Below, one piece after another: positions 46,301-61,423 of a stretch of DNA of 64,000 nucleotides. Position numbers and translations under genes: made by a program. The stretch is from Deuterostichococcus epilithicus (Eukaryota; Chlorophyta; Trebouxiophyceae; Prasiolales; Stichococcaceae). Under the pieces are notes generated by a model. It did no database searches. It was not told where the DNA came from and saw only the letters and a program-made list of their open reading frames with translations. Where the stretch lies: contig JAVTLE010000007.1 of assembly GCA_033439295.1 (NCBI GenBank), positions 434,001 through 498,000 of the forward strand, in the 5' to 3' direction. Position 1 is the stretch's first letter. Each line of letters opens with the position of its first letter.

Positions 46301-49269
46301 CAGGATGGCAAACGCCTGCCCGTGACACATGACTCAGATGACCAACAGGAGTCAGGCCCAGCTGCAAATCAGACCGGCCCGGACCGGGTTGTTCCCACTG
46401 TGACCTGGGACACCGCTGTGGGCAGGCACACCTGAAGCCTCGACACCCAACACGCAGCCCGAGCAGCGTGTTCACTGCGTTGTGCAGACCCCAAGAACCA
46501 GGATGGCAAGGGTTTCGGGAACAACGCACCATGTCAGTCTGGAAGTCCTCGAACTGGATGAGGCACGCCGGGTATTTGGCCTTGACCGCCATGCAGAACT
46601 CCCTGCGCAGCCGCCCTCGCCGGTATCAGCAACACCTTTGGGGATACGTATGCTGTCGCGCCCGCTCAGATGCAGCCCGGCAGGATGGTTTGATGCAAAG
46701 GCGCGGATCCATGCCTGGTGCTGCAGGCACGCTGTGCTTCACGGACGAAGGAGAGATTGTGAAAAGGGACAACAGCGCACTCGACGAGCTCCATGTGCTC
46801 CTCGCCACGGATGCGGTCCTGCTTGGTACCCTACAGCAAACTTGGGGACAGGAGCTTCAGCAGGGGAGCCTGCAGTCGGTCGCCACGCGCGGGTTTGCTG
46901 CAGGCAGATGCTCGTGCGGCCGTCACCCTTGACGCATGGGGCGCCACGATGCTCGATAGGTATTAGAATGATGGAAGTGTGTTGGACTCACCAGGTAGAA
47001 CTTGTCCTTTCGCAGATCAGCGTTGTCAGTCCCCACGTCCAGCACTGCATGGCAGCAGATCTCAATCATGAGGAGGGGAGCGAAACCAGCGCACTAGCTG
47101 CGAGCACAAACACTGTCGAGTGCATGAAGCGCAGTGCCAGTGGCGAACTGGGCCACGGCGGCGGCGCCCGTAGCGTGTCGAACATGAGGCAACCTGCAAA
47201 CCAGTGGACCATCAAGCGCACCTGCTGGCAGGCTGTGCTCGGGGTGGAAGCCGGCGCCCGCCACGTACAGCGAGATCTGCACAGAAGCAGCAACGCAATT
47301 TGCCTTGAGACAGTGTGAGCCGGAGTGGTGGGTGCCTTCACAGTGGGTGCCGGCTCCGCACAGCATGGTGCCGGCTTCGAAAGGTGGTGTGTGCTTGCAG
47401 CGGCAGGGCAGGGGCCGGCTGGCAGTCTGGACGACTCACCTTGCCGATGCTGATGCCGATACCGTTGGTGCCGAGGTCTCCAAGGCCCAGGATGCGGCCG
47501 CCGTCAGCTGCAGGATGCGGACAGCAGCGCTGAGAGTCAAACATGCCTGTGCCCGGGCATTCGAGTTGTGCTGTTCCTGGGGAGTGACATGCAAAGCAGG
47601 TAGTCATGACACCCTGCAAGAGGCCTGCGAGAAGACTCACTGACGACACAGATCTGGACGTTGTCATTCGGCCAGTTGTCGAGGACGCGCCGGAAGCGGC
47701 CCTTGTGGTGGAACGCGCTGAAGTACATGCCCAGCGGCGCGCTGCAAGCCACAGACGTCTGATCAGCAACAACACCACCAGCCCTACGTGGCGCACCGAC
47801 AGTGCAATTCCTGGGCAGCTTGCTCTGCGGTCCATAGCTCTGCAGCCACAGGCATGCCACGCATACGCATGGGCGACCAGCAGCGTGCAATGCAGCAGAC
47901 TGAGCTTGAAGCAGGCCATGCTTGCAGCACATGCCGGCGCCCTACTCACTTGTAGATGCGGTCGAAGTTGATGCAGGCCTCGCCGACCACGGGGGTGTAG
48001 ATGATGGGCGCAAGCGCCTCCAGGTTGTTAATCACCACGTGGTAAAACAGCGTCTGGTTGTGCGATGCCAACTCCGCCAGCACATAGTACTTGCCCAGGT
48101 TGGACTCCTCCATGTCCAGATGCTTCATGACCCTGGAGACGACGCAGCGATGCGTGAAAACGAGGAGTTATTTTATCAACGACATGGCACCGTGAGATGA
48201 TGCCCGGCCGGGGAGCCGTTGCAATGGCTGCATGGGGGTCTGATACTCCAGCGGCAGGCACAGGAGGAGACTGTTCCGCCAGAACCGCTGGACATCTGGT
48301 GCTGCGGCGATTCCCAAGACTGCTGTGCTCTGCCGCCCGGTCCTGCACGACACCGGTGCGGCCCGTTGCCGCCGCGCCGCAGCATGCTGCGACTGCGAGT
48401 GCAGTGCTGTTCAGCAGCAGCGCGCTGCCCCAGCGCTGCCCGTGCCCTCCCCCGTGCGCGCCGCGGGGACGCAGTCACCGCTTCTGGGAAGCCCCGTCAC
48501 CAGTGAAAGCACGAATACAGGACAGGGCGCACCGCTCGGCCTGCAGGTCCAGAGACTCGACCACCGGCGGCAGCAGCCCCTCCAGGCTGCAAGTGAGGGT
48601 TTTTTGGTGATTCGTAGAGGATGGCACAACTGTCGTTTGAGCCATGCCGATGTGCATTTGCAAGCAGGACAAGATGGTGTTGGGGTCGGCACGTGCGGTA
48701 AGACGCACTTTTTCGCCTCCCGCTGGGCGCTGCTGAACAGCGTGCCTGTGACACAACATGCTAGTAGCTCAACGGCGAGACGTTTCAGGTGGGCACAAGG
48801 AATCGGTCCACAGCACATGCACATGTGAGCTGCCGCGCCCGGCAACCTACCCAGGTTGAGGATGGGGTTCCAGATGAGCGGCGCAGAGCCCAGTTCGGCG
48901 GTTGCCTTGATTGCCTTTGTTCTAGACTTCTCCAGCCCAGGTTTCTGCATGAGGACATCGGACACAGCATGTTCACAAGCCCTCATAGGTTGCAGATCAG
49001 TCTGGAGATATGCACAGTGCGTCGCGGCCCTTGAGCAGTTCTAGCATGCAGACGACACCGCCCAGCTGATGCGCGCGCAGCTGGATCACTGCGAGCGTCG
49101 CCGCGCTGGCCCTTGCTGACTGTGTAAGGACAGGCTGTACGGGGTTAGGTTCCGGAATGCGGATTGCAGGGGGCACCGTGACATCGGTAGATGAGCCTTC
49201 ATGCGAGAGGCCGAGCGCTTCCATGCCCTGCTCCACTTTTTCCCTTGCGGCGCCGAGCACGGCAGCCAT
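43329..49269 (-). CDS. NADP-dependent malic enzyme
   Basis: Oxidative decarboxylation of L-malate to pyruvate, CO2 and NAD(P)H. Nineteen exons in gene order: 49269-49141, 48944-48851, 48745-48709, 48586-48533, 48132-47950, 47741-47641, 47507-47440, 47276-47222, 47044-46992, 46830-46781, 46602-46530, 46315-46230, 45977-45827, 45232-45125, 44703-44493, 44322-44250, 44074-44041, 43862-43734, 43505-43329. Every junction agrees in phase (621 aa). Domain order is canonical: [69 protein letters not shown], Rossmann [24 protein letters not shown]. The first exon is only 43 codons, and I see no clear transit peptide. The junction after 45125 needs a GC donor (AAG|GCGCGC). Exons of 34 and 37 nt are unusually small. 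The coenzyme call (NADP) is by family likeness. Confidence 0.9.
44693..44925 (-). repeat. Three-copy acceptor plus exon-head array in malic enzyme
   Basis: The used exon begins at 44703 after TCGCCACAG and reads GLLDVVKHV. Upstream in the gene, the block recurs near 44832 (TTTCGCCACAG, then GLIDVAEHA, extending about 70 nt) and near 44904 (TCGCCACAG, then a diverged head ending GGAGCACAT). Both copies keep the acceptor. Confidence 0.75.
45238..45270 (-). repeat. Telomere-like AACCC tract before a malic enzyme acceptor
   Basis: On the gene strand AAAACCCAACCCTGAACCC and AAACCC lead straight into the TGCAG acceptor of the exon starting at 45232. Confidence 0.5.
45670..45895 (-). repeat. Duplicated exon tail plus donor in malic enzyme
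   Basis: The 3' end of the exon 45977-45827 ([19 protein letters not shown], then GTGACT) is repeated about 150 nt downstream in the intron at 45745-45670. GACGGAGGCGATGG and the GGCCTCCTCGGC block (plus strand) are retained, as is a donor-like GAAG|GTCAGG. Coding in the copy is broken. Confidence 0.7.
45997..46013 (-). repeat. Telomere-like CCCTAA tract before a malic enzyme acceptor
   Basis: On the gene strand CCCTAGACCCTAATCCC lies about 20 nt upstream of the acceptor at 45978. Confidence 0.5.
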
Positions 49270-49860
49270 GCTGTTGCAGCAGAGGATATATGCTGATGCT
49301 CGTGTACGACCTCACTAGCAGCCCGCTTCTGCTGTCTTCGCACACGGAATAAATCCTTAACGCGTGCAGGAAGCCTTGGGGTTTGTTCACACCGGAAGTG
49401 CAGAGCACTGCGCGAAGGTTTCAGATGCCAAAACGATCGTATTGGTGAACCGTATTCTTGTTGGTGACGACGAAGGGGTTTGCCGTATAGCTGCCGTAGT
49501 CGACCACCACCCTCTGCTCTGTCGCCGCATCCTGACGACTTGAGACATCCTGGCCCTGTGTATACTAGACTTCAAGGCTGTGACGTCTTACCTGCGTCAT
49601 TCAAGCAAACGCTACGAGCTCGTAGAACGCTTCGCTTCGAGCTCGAGTTTTCTCTTCCGGCAGCGCAAGGCATCACCACCCTTCGGCATTCCCTCTTGTC
49701 AGCCTAAACAGCGTGCCGCATTCAAAGAACGACTAACATTGTCGCATTCAGAACGGAATGCTCTCTTCCTGACGAGCGCTCGCAGCATGTCGTTGCTAGC
49801 TATGCGGCAGTGATGGCGCCGCCGCAGCGTGCTTCGGGGTAGCCTGTGCGGCACGGCAGC
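49270..49860. promoter_or_regulatory. Bidirectional promoter region of malic enzyme and WDR82
   Basis: 591 nt between two divergent start codons. Visible motifs: TGACGTC at 49581-49587 and TGCGTCA at 49593-49599 (both like bZIP/CRE-type sites), and a perfect 14-bp palindrome CTACGAGCTCGTAG at 49612-49625. Function is inferred from position only. Confidence 0.45.
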
Positions 49861-51456
49861 ATGGTAGGCATGCAATTGGATGAGGGGCTGCTGCAAGCCT
49901 TCGGCATGGGCCGCGTCTTCAAGGTGGGCATATCGCTAGCATATGTGAATTTGCACTTGCCAGCAACTGCAGGCTAGAACAAGCTCGCCGTTCACCAAGC
50001 AGGACAACACAGGCCGCATCAACTCGCTGGATTTCCACCGGCGGGAGGACCTGCTGGTGACCGCCGGCGATGATGATTCTGTGCACCTGTACAACATACA
50101 CTCGGGCACCATGGACAAGACGGTGTTCAGCCGCAAGTACGGCGTCGCGCACATACGCTTCACGCACCACCCCCAGTCTGTCGTCTACGCCTCAAACAAG
50201 GTGTGCCGCTGCGGCGTCCAGTGGCGCCGGCCTGCACTCCAAGGCGTTTTGCCTCGCACGAAGAGCATTGACCGCAGGCAGATGGACTGAGCCGTCACGA
50301 AGACCTTTCGGGACCCCTGCTGCAGGGCAACGACCACGCGCTGCGGTACCTGTCGCTGCACGACAACCAGTATCTCCGGTACCTGAAGGGTCACACCGCG
50401 CGCGTCACCGCGGTCGCCATGTCGCCAAAGAACGACCTGTTCATGTCTGCGGCAGAGGTGCAGCTGCGCGATTTCCTCCTGTTGTGCTCACTCGTGCGCT
50501 CAGGTTGCCTGGTGCCCGAGGTTGGTGCAGCACCCACGGCAGCTGCACCGCCCGCAGCTGCAGCATGCATACATGGCTGAAGGGTGCATCCTGTCGCAGG
50601 CTGGAGAGCACAAACATTTCCTGGCATGCGTGCACTGCAGGACTCGCAAGTTCGGTTGTGGGACCTGCGCAGCAATCAGTGCCAGGGTCTCGTGCAGTGC
50701 CCGGGTCCGCCAACGGCAGCCTTCGACCAGCAGGGCCTCGTGTTTTCCATCGGCAGCGACAGCGGCGTCCTGAAGCTGTACGATGTGCGGTCGTACGACA
50801 AGGGCCCCTTCGACACTTTCACGGTGCGGCGCCGTACCTGTCTGCCGCGTCCGCTCTTGCCTCATCGTGGCATGTCTCGCAAGCACGAGCTCCTGCAGCC
50901 GCGCGCACCTCCTGAATCCCAAGCAAGCAAATCGTATCACCTAGTTGCACTATGCAGGTGCCAGACCTGGTCAATGGCGCGGCGCCCTTCGGCGGCGTGA
51001 CCTTCAGCCCGGACGGCAAGCTAATGTCGGCGGTGGCCGGCGGCGTGCTGTACCTGCTAGACGCCTTCAATGGCGCAGTGGTGCGCCGGTTCAGCACCGG
51101 CGGCGGCGACGGCGCTGGCTGCGAGGCCAGCTTCAGCCCCGACGGCCTGTACGTCAGCTCAGGTGGGAGAATGCGCAGGCGGCTCTTCGCTTCGGATGTC
51201 GTTACGGCTCCCTGATGTCAGGTGTGCCATCAGCTTGCGGCCAGTGAGCGAGTCCGCGAACATTGCCGAGTTCACTGACCCTCCAGGGTGCGAGGACCGG
51301 GCGGTGAGGGTGTGGAGCACAGCCACCGGGCAGGAGGTGGCAGCGCTGACGGGGCATGCGGGCGTGCCGTCGGTGCTGAAGTGGGCGCCGCGCCGGCTGC
51401 TGCTGGCAAGCGCCTGCGATGCGCTCAGCATGTGGGTGCCCAACGTTGCATCATGA
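49861..51456 (+). CDS. WDR82: WDR82/Swd2-type WD40 protein (COMPASS and PP1/termination complexes)
   Basis: WD40 beta-propeller that in other eukaryotes recruits SET1/COMPASS H3K4 methyltransferase to RNA polymerase II and also acts in 3'-end formation. Exons: 49861-49923, 49973-50200, 50326-50457, 50641-50823, 50958-51162, 51287-51456; all phases agree, giving 326 aa, near the usual 313. Conserved segments: LVTAGDDDSVHLYNIHSG, FSRKYGVAHIRFTHH, HALRYLSLHDNQYLRYLKGH, RLWDLRSNQCQGL, VLKLYDVRSYDKGPF, LASACDALSMWVP. The ATG at 49870 is an alternative start three codons in. Start chosen as the most upstream in-frame ATG before LDEGLLQAFGMGRVF, the equivalent of the human N-terminus. Confidence 0.93.
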
Positions 51457-52239
51457 CGCAGCAATGCATCCAGAATTCGCAGTCCAGTCGTGTGCTTGGT
51501 TCTTGTCAGCTGGACGTCTGTAATTCAGTGCATCAGGCAATTAGTAACAAGCAGTGTCGCTACCCTGGTTTGGGCAGGGCTCGCTATGACCCAACCTTTG
51601 CTAGAGATAACTCAGCTATCAGCGCAGCAGTGCATAGCTGACACAGTCTGGCCGCATACACAGGGCTGTTTCAGACATGCATGTCGCACATGCGTCCCGC
51701 ATGCCTAGAGCAACATGCTGCCACTCAGCTGAAGTCTGTATGCCAGGTTTCGGTCATTGCAGCGCCCTTCACGCGGCATACCGGCAGGCATTTCTGGAAG
51801 CTCCTCATAGACTGTCCCTTCACCGCCGCCGGAGTTGGTAGCGATGGGTGCATGCAATCCTGGGCTAGCACCTGTTGCGTGAGTGGAGAGGGGAAAGATA
51901 ACTGATTCGATTGACAAACCACGCACCACCCGCAAATTCAGGGAGCTGCTGCCCCCCCGAGCTGCTTGTACGACGCCGCCACATAAAATTACATCGCTGA
52001 GGAGTCTAGACAAGTCGAGACTGGTCTAGTCGTTTCGCCCCCGAAGCTTCGCTGGCTTCCAGCGGCGCCAGGACGCCGCACGCGCATTGGTCGCGCAGAC
52101 TTTGCTTCCTTGTGCAACAAACATTGCGAATAGAACAACCGAGTTTTAAAAAACGCTCTGATCTTCGCTCTGAACATACGCACGGCATACCGCTTGCACT
52201 GAACCTTGGACATCGGCGCTGAAAGAAGAAGCCTCCACG
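51457..52239. other. Intergenic region upstream of HSP70
   Basis: About 780 nt with no coding exon recognised. The right half holds the HSP70 promoter elements listed separately. An inverted repeat CTAGAC...GTCTAG lies at about 52010-52028. Confidence 0.5.
52042..52153 (+). promoter_or_regulatory. Putative heat-shock element and TATA-like box of HSP70
   Basis: GAAGCTTC at 52043-52050 followed by CTTCC at 52055-52059 gives three GAA/TTC half-units, as in heat-shock factor sites. About 90 nt before the ATG, TTTTAAAAAA (52144-52153) could serve as a TATA-like element. Consistent with the gene downstream; not proven. Confidence 0.5.
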
Positions 52240-57004
<4,765 letters not shown>

Positions 57005-57715
57005 GCCATTTTTTCGTCAGGAGGCTGGCGCGCAGCTTCAGGGGGGGTTTAGGTAGCATTGTTTGCAGGGTCGGGTAGCGTGGTTCAACTAGAATGCTGT
57101 GAAAATTTTGTGTCCGAGGAGACGCTTTGCAGTTCCTTCACTGAACGAACTGCTGTTTGGCACTTTGACACGACGAACTGTAATCTTGGTCGTGGCACAC
57201 AATGACTGCGGACATCGCCCACCTTCTGCGCTGTCGTGCAGCAACACTCAACAGTACTACGCTGCTGCGATTGTTGATCGCTTGAGCCTCTGGAGGCGAG
57301 TTGACTGTCATCTGAATGCAGATTGCACAGGCACAGCATCTGCGGTCCTTTGCAGGGACACACGAATCTGCATCCTTCGCAGCCGCTCCCAGCAGCTCCG
57401 CCACTTTTCACACCGGTTCTCCCTTCCCTTTGCCTTTCGCATCTTCCAGAGCTTTGCGAAGAAACTCCCATCGACCTGAAAGGCTCCTTTCCGAAATCCT
57501 CCCTCCTCCTTGGATGCACGGCTCAGCATGGCACAGAGTTCCAGTTGCTAATTACAACTACGTTTTCTGATGATTTCCTTCTCAGCGCCGTTCACCTCCC
57601 GGCGTGCAGCACGCAAATTGAAAAGCTTCTTGCGGTGAACGTTTTTGCCATCGTTTGTCATCGTTTTTGCCATCGTTTTTGCCATCGTTTGTTTGTCGCC
57701 TAGCAGTGTCGAGGC
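57005..57715. other. Intergenic region between HSP70 and PEX22, with a short repeat
   Basis: 711 nt holding the HSP70 3' end (including a GGGGTTTAGG run near 57045) and the PEX22 promoter. At 57641-57692 GTTTTTGCCATC recurs about four times, imperfectly (GCCATCGTTTTT/GTCATCGTTTTT). No gene recognised. Confidence 0.6.
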
Positions 57716-59011
57716 ATGGTTACAAGCATGGAGAACCTTGTCAGACTCATCAGGTACATCTCTCAGGTGGGTGCTTCTGACGAAGCGCGACTTCACACGC
57801 GTCGGTGCAAATCCCGTCCTCTGGTGCAGGCCAGCACTCATTCTTGCTGACCTGGTTGCAGCTGCTGCCCTACCCACTCACAAGCTTCTTTGGCCTCGCC
57901 GGCTGCATCTACACCCTCTGGAAGCTCCTTTGCACAGGTAGGATTTCGGCGATTCAAGCATATTGAAATTCGTTGCGAATGTGTGGCGCCTATATGGAAG
58001 ACTCATCACCTCTGTCGGCCCCTGTCCCTCGCCATGCAGGCCGGCAAAAGCAGCTGGAGCAGCGTCGGCCCCCACCGGCAGCGCCCAGCGCCGCGTCTGC
58101 CGTGACTGACAAGCGCCAGACACAGGCAGGGATGGATGATGCGCAGCGTGTTCAATATGCTGAAGTGCTGATGTTGGTGATGCGCTCGCATTTGAGCTCT
58201 CGTTGCTGACCTGCGCAGGGGCAGGCGCAGACACGTCCCCACATCCTGAGCGGCGTGAGCACCGTCAGCATCTCTGCGCCTGGCGTGCTGCTGGAGGAGG
58301 CTTCGCCCTCAGACCTCGAGGTGCACATTCGGGCGCCGAACTTTCCTTTTACACGAATGGTCCCTCCACTAGGGTTGCCACAGTGCACAGCTGTGAAACG
58401 ACCGCCAGCTTCATGCGCGCGCTGCCCCGTAGGACTCGGCGACGCTGCGGCCGGAGGCGGCGCGGCTGCTGCGCCAGGTCTGCGGCGCCTGCGGCACCGT
58501 GGTGGTGCTGGCGCACGTGGACTCGGATGTGGGGGAGGCCACGCTGCGCGGCGCGCTGGAAGCGGCGGGGCTGCTTGGCGGCGGCCGGGAACAGCTGCGG
58601 CCGCACAGGTGACCGCCTCCAGCCGTTTCCCGGCTCAACGACATCCCGCATCGCAGCAAGCACCGGATGTACAATGTCTTTAACGACGCATGCAGCCGAC
58701 GGCTCCCACCCTCGCCTGCTCGGCATGCCGACGCAGAATGGTGTGCTGCCGCTCTTCTGACCGTGCCTGCAGAAGCTGAGGCGCCTTGTCGCTGTCGCAG
58801 GCTATTGTTCTGCGGGACAGACAACGGCAAGGCGTCCATAGTGCGGCAGCTCAGTCCGGACCTGCACGTGGACGGCACGCAGCAGACCATTGTCGACCTG
58901 CAGCGCTTCGTCAAGCGCCTTGTGCACGTGCAGGGGCAGCTGTTCGGCGGCGCACAGTTCCTGCCGAATGTGGAGGTGCTACCGTCATTGGCAGCGGCTC
59001 TTGACGTGTAG
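57716..59011 (+). CDS. PEX22: Peroxisome biogenesis protein 22 (PEX22), plant type
   Basis: Peroxisomal membrane peroxin that anchors and activates the E2 enzyme PEX4 for receptor recycling. Exons: 57716-57766, 57862-57937, 58040-58101 (or to 58125), 58219-58320, 58433-58608, 58801-59011; phases agree, about 225-233 aa. An N-terminal hydrophobic helix (PLTSFFGLAGCIYTLWKLL) gives the membrane anchor, followed by a basic Pro/Ala linker. The soluble domain ends LLFCGTDNGKASIVRQLSPD, then LQRFVKRLVHVQG, as in plant PEX22. The third exon has two possible ends in the same phase, a GT (GCC|GTGACT) or a GC donor (ACACAG|GCAGGG); I prefer GT. Convergent with ethanolamine kinase, stops 166 nt apart. 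Confidence 0.82.
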
Positions 59012-59177
59012 CGAGCTCTAAGTCAACCCGTCTTCGTGGACGATTTTGATTCTAGGTAGTTGTAGGCAATCGTACCTAGGCCACTTCATGGCCGCACAAA
59101 GACTGCTGAACAATGCGGCCAAACGATGTGGCAGCAGTTCAAAAATACAAACCCTGCAACGACCACTCTCCGGGCTG

Positions 59178-61088
59178 CTACTTGAACGGCTTCATGAACT
59201 CCTCCTTGCGTCTCCTGTACTCTCCCCACCGCAGGTCCGCATACTCCAGGTAGTCAAAGTCGATGGCTGAGTAGGCCGCCTGGAAGAAGGCCCACACCCC
59301 CCAGAACTGATGCGATGCCAGCGCAAACACATTGGCCTCCGCCACCGCTCGCACCACCTCCTCATCTGCCTGCGCACAGCGTCTAGGACTCGACAAAGCC
59401 TGAGTGGATGCTGTCGTGACAAACCGACGACCGGACATTCACGGTATCTTTCTCAGTGGCACGAAACTTACCGGCGGGCTGCCCTTCGCTTGTGTGAGGT
59501 AATGCCGCAAAAATTGCGCTGCCTTCTCAGCGTCCGGATACCGCCCATAGTCGCACTCGAACCCTGCATACTCGTTGAAGTGATTGCCCTGCGGCGAATC
59601 CCAAGGCATGAGTGATCCAGCCTTGCGGGCAGCGGGCAGCAGGCGGCTTTAAAAGCGCATTCGGACCATGTGCAGCGCACGGTCAACTTCAACTCCATTG
59701 CTCATGTTGCCTGACGCATTTCCGGCTGAAGGGCAAGGATCGCACCCAGTCGAAGCCGCGCTGCATGCGGCAGCTGTACTCAAAGTCGATGAACTGTATG
59801 CTCTGCGTTGGCAGCTGACCTGCCGCGCTGCTCAGGTCCGCCTGCAGGCGATCAGCACGAGTTCGATGTCGCGACTTGTGCTGTGTCGATGAGCATGGCT
59901 ACGGGGTGACAACTGCAGTCAGGAGGCTTGCTGCTGTGCAGCGCCTGCACAAAATTTGCAGCGCAAGGCAGGACTTCGCACACCCACCTCGAGCGGGACC
60001 ATGATGTTTCCGGACAGCAGGTCGTTGTGGCTGCACACGACGGGCGAACCAACTGCATCGCAGCAGGACTGCAGTTCCCTGGCCTCTGCTTCGAGCGCTG
60101 CCAGGTCAACCGCCTCGAAGCGGCGCTGCGCCTCTGCATCTGGCATCCGCAGCTTCCGTGCGTCCTCAAGCCTACACGACCAAGAGCTTGCACACGTCAT
60201 CATGTCGATTGCCTGGTGCTTGGGCGCAGACGTCACTTGTTCCAAGAAGCGCCAGCCAGGGCATCCCACTTGGAACATGTGGCAGGTGGCAGGACGGAAA
60301 AAAACAAATTGCTGTGGGCGACCAATCTTGGCAAGGGGCGCTGACAGACGACCAGTGACGCCAGTGAAAACGCACCAGGTGAAGATCTTTGAGAAGATCT
60401 GCGGCTCGCCGGACCCGGGAATCTGCACCGCGTGCAGCTGCGCCAGGCGCCGCGCGATGGCGGCGGCCATGCTGGGCTGGCACAGCTGCTGAGGCTCGAG
60501 CGGCTTGAAGGGTATAAATGCCTCCACCCGCCCGTTCAAGAACGTCCCCAGCACCTGCGACGTCAATCTGCCGGTTTTCAATCCATTGCTGCGCCACCAG
60601 CAGCATGGGGATGGGGAAATGCAGCATACATGGCGGGGCGGCATGAGTGCATGATGGTGCACAGAACATGTCGGCAGTACACCTACCGGCGCTCCAAAGC
60701 CCTCGGCGTTGAGCCGCAACAAGACCTCGAGCTCCTCGTGCCGGTCGATGAGGACCTCAGTGTTGTCGCCAAACACGCGCAGCGCCACGGGCCCGGGCCC
60801 GGCTCCCTCTGGCGCCGCGAGCTTCAGCAACACATTGGTGATGCCGCCCGACATCTTGTCTACCTGTAGGACTAGCATTGTGCGTCACGAATGATCCAGG
60901 TCACTCCGAATGTGTGAGTGGTGTGGACTCAGAGGGCGGGATGCATCCGCCACATGCATGCGCACCTTGATACTGGAGGGATCCACATTGGACCAGCTAG
61001 GCAGCAGTTCGACGAGGACCTGTCTGGTGTCTGATGTAAGTTTCTCCCAGTCCTCCGTCAGCTCGATGGTGCGCTTGATTTGGAACAT
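59178..61088 (-). CDS. Ethanolamine kinase (choline/ethanolamine kinase family)
   Basis: First step of the CDP-ethanolamine pathway to phosphatidylethanolamine. Exons in gene order: 61088-60966, 60863-60687, 60554-60376, 60171-59988, 59802-59746, 59588-59472, 59369-59178. All phases agree and codon counts match, giving 342 aa. Motifs: VDKMSGGITNVLLKL (nucleotide loop), VALRVFGDNTEVLIDR, FSKIFTWLEDARKL, the catalytic Brenner-type VCSHNDLLSGNIM (H-N-D...N), IQFIDFEYSCRMQRGFDW, NHFNEYAGFECDYGRYP, and C-terminal ASHQFWGVWAFFQAAYS. Closest in pattern to plant EMB1187-type ethanolamine kinases. The second half of the IDFEY loop (SCRMQ) is less typical. Divergent from the P450, starts 335 nt apart. 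Confidence 0.92.
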
Positions 61089-61423
61089 GATGCCCGAACT
61101 GCTCCCTGTCCAGGATTGGCAAAATGCAACAGGTTACCCTCGCGATCAGCACCCTGTGTTCAGTCTACTATACAACAATGTGCATCTGTGCATGTGCCCA
61201 GAGCTACACATGCGAAGCTTGCGAGCAGCTCGCATTGGAACAGCAATGCCGCGTTGGGGATGCGAAGCGAAGAGGATCATGCGTGGGGATTGCCTGTTCG
61301 CCTTCTTGGAGCATGCGATCGACAATCAATGCCCGTGCAGGGGGACAGCATGTTTGTACGCAAGTGAAGTCTCTCAGACTCTGTCGCAGAACAGTCCGAG
61401 GGGCGTCTGCCGCTTGTAGGGAG
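61089..61423. promoter_or_regulatory. Shared promoter region, ethanolamine kinase / P450
   Basis: 335 nt between divergent starts. No specific motif is recognised; role inferred from position. Confidence 0.4.

Noticed and set aside
48764-48785. tRNA-like D-arm sequence (TAGCTCAACGGCGAGA)
   Set aside because: No matching acceptor stem, anticodon arm or T-arm (GTTCRA) follows within 80 nt, and it lies in a malic enzyme intron.
57641-57692. CATCGTTTTTGC repeats as a CRISPR-like or promoter array
   Set aside because: Repeat units directly abut without regular spacers and are imperfect; an ordinary short tandem repeat.
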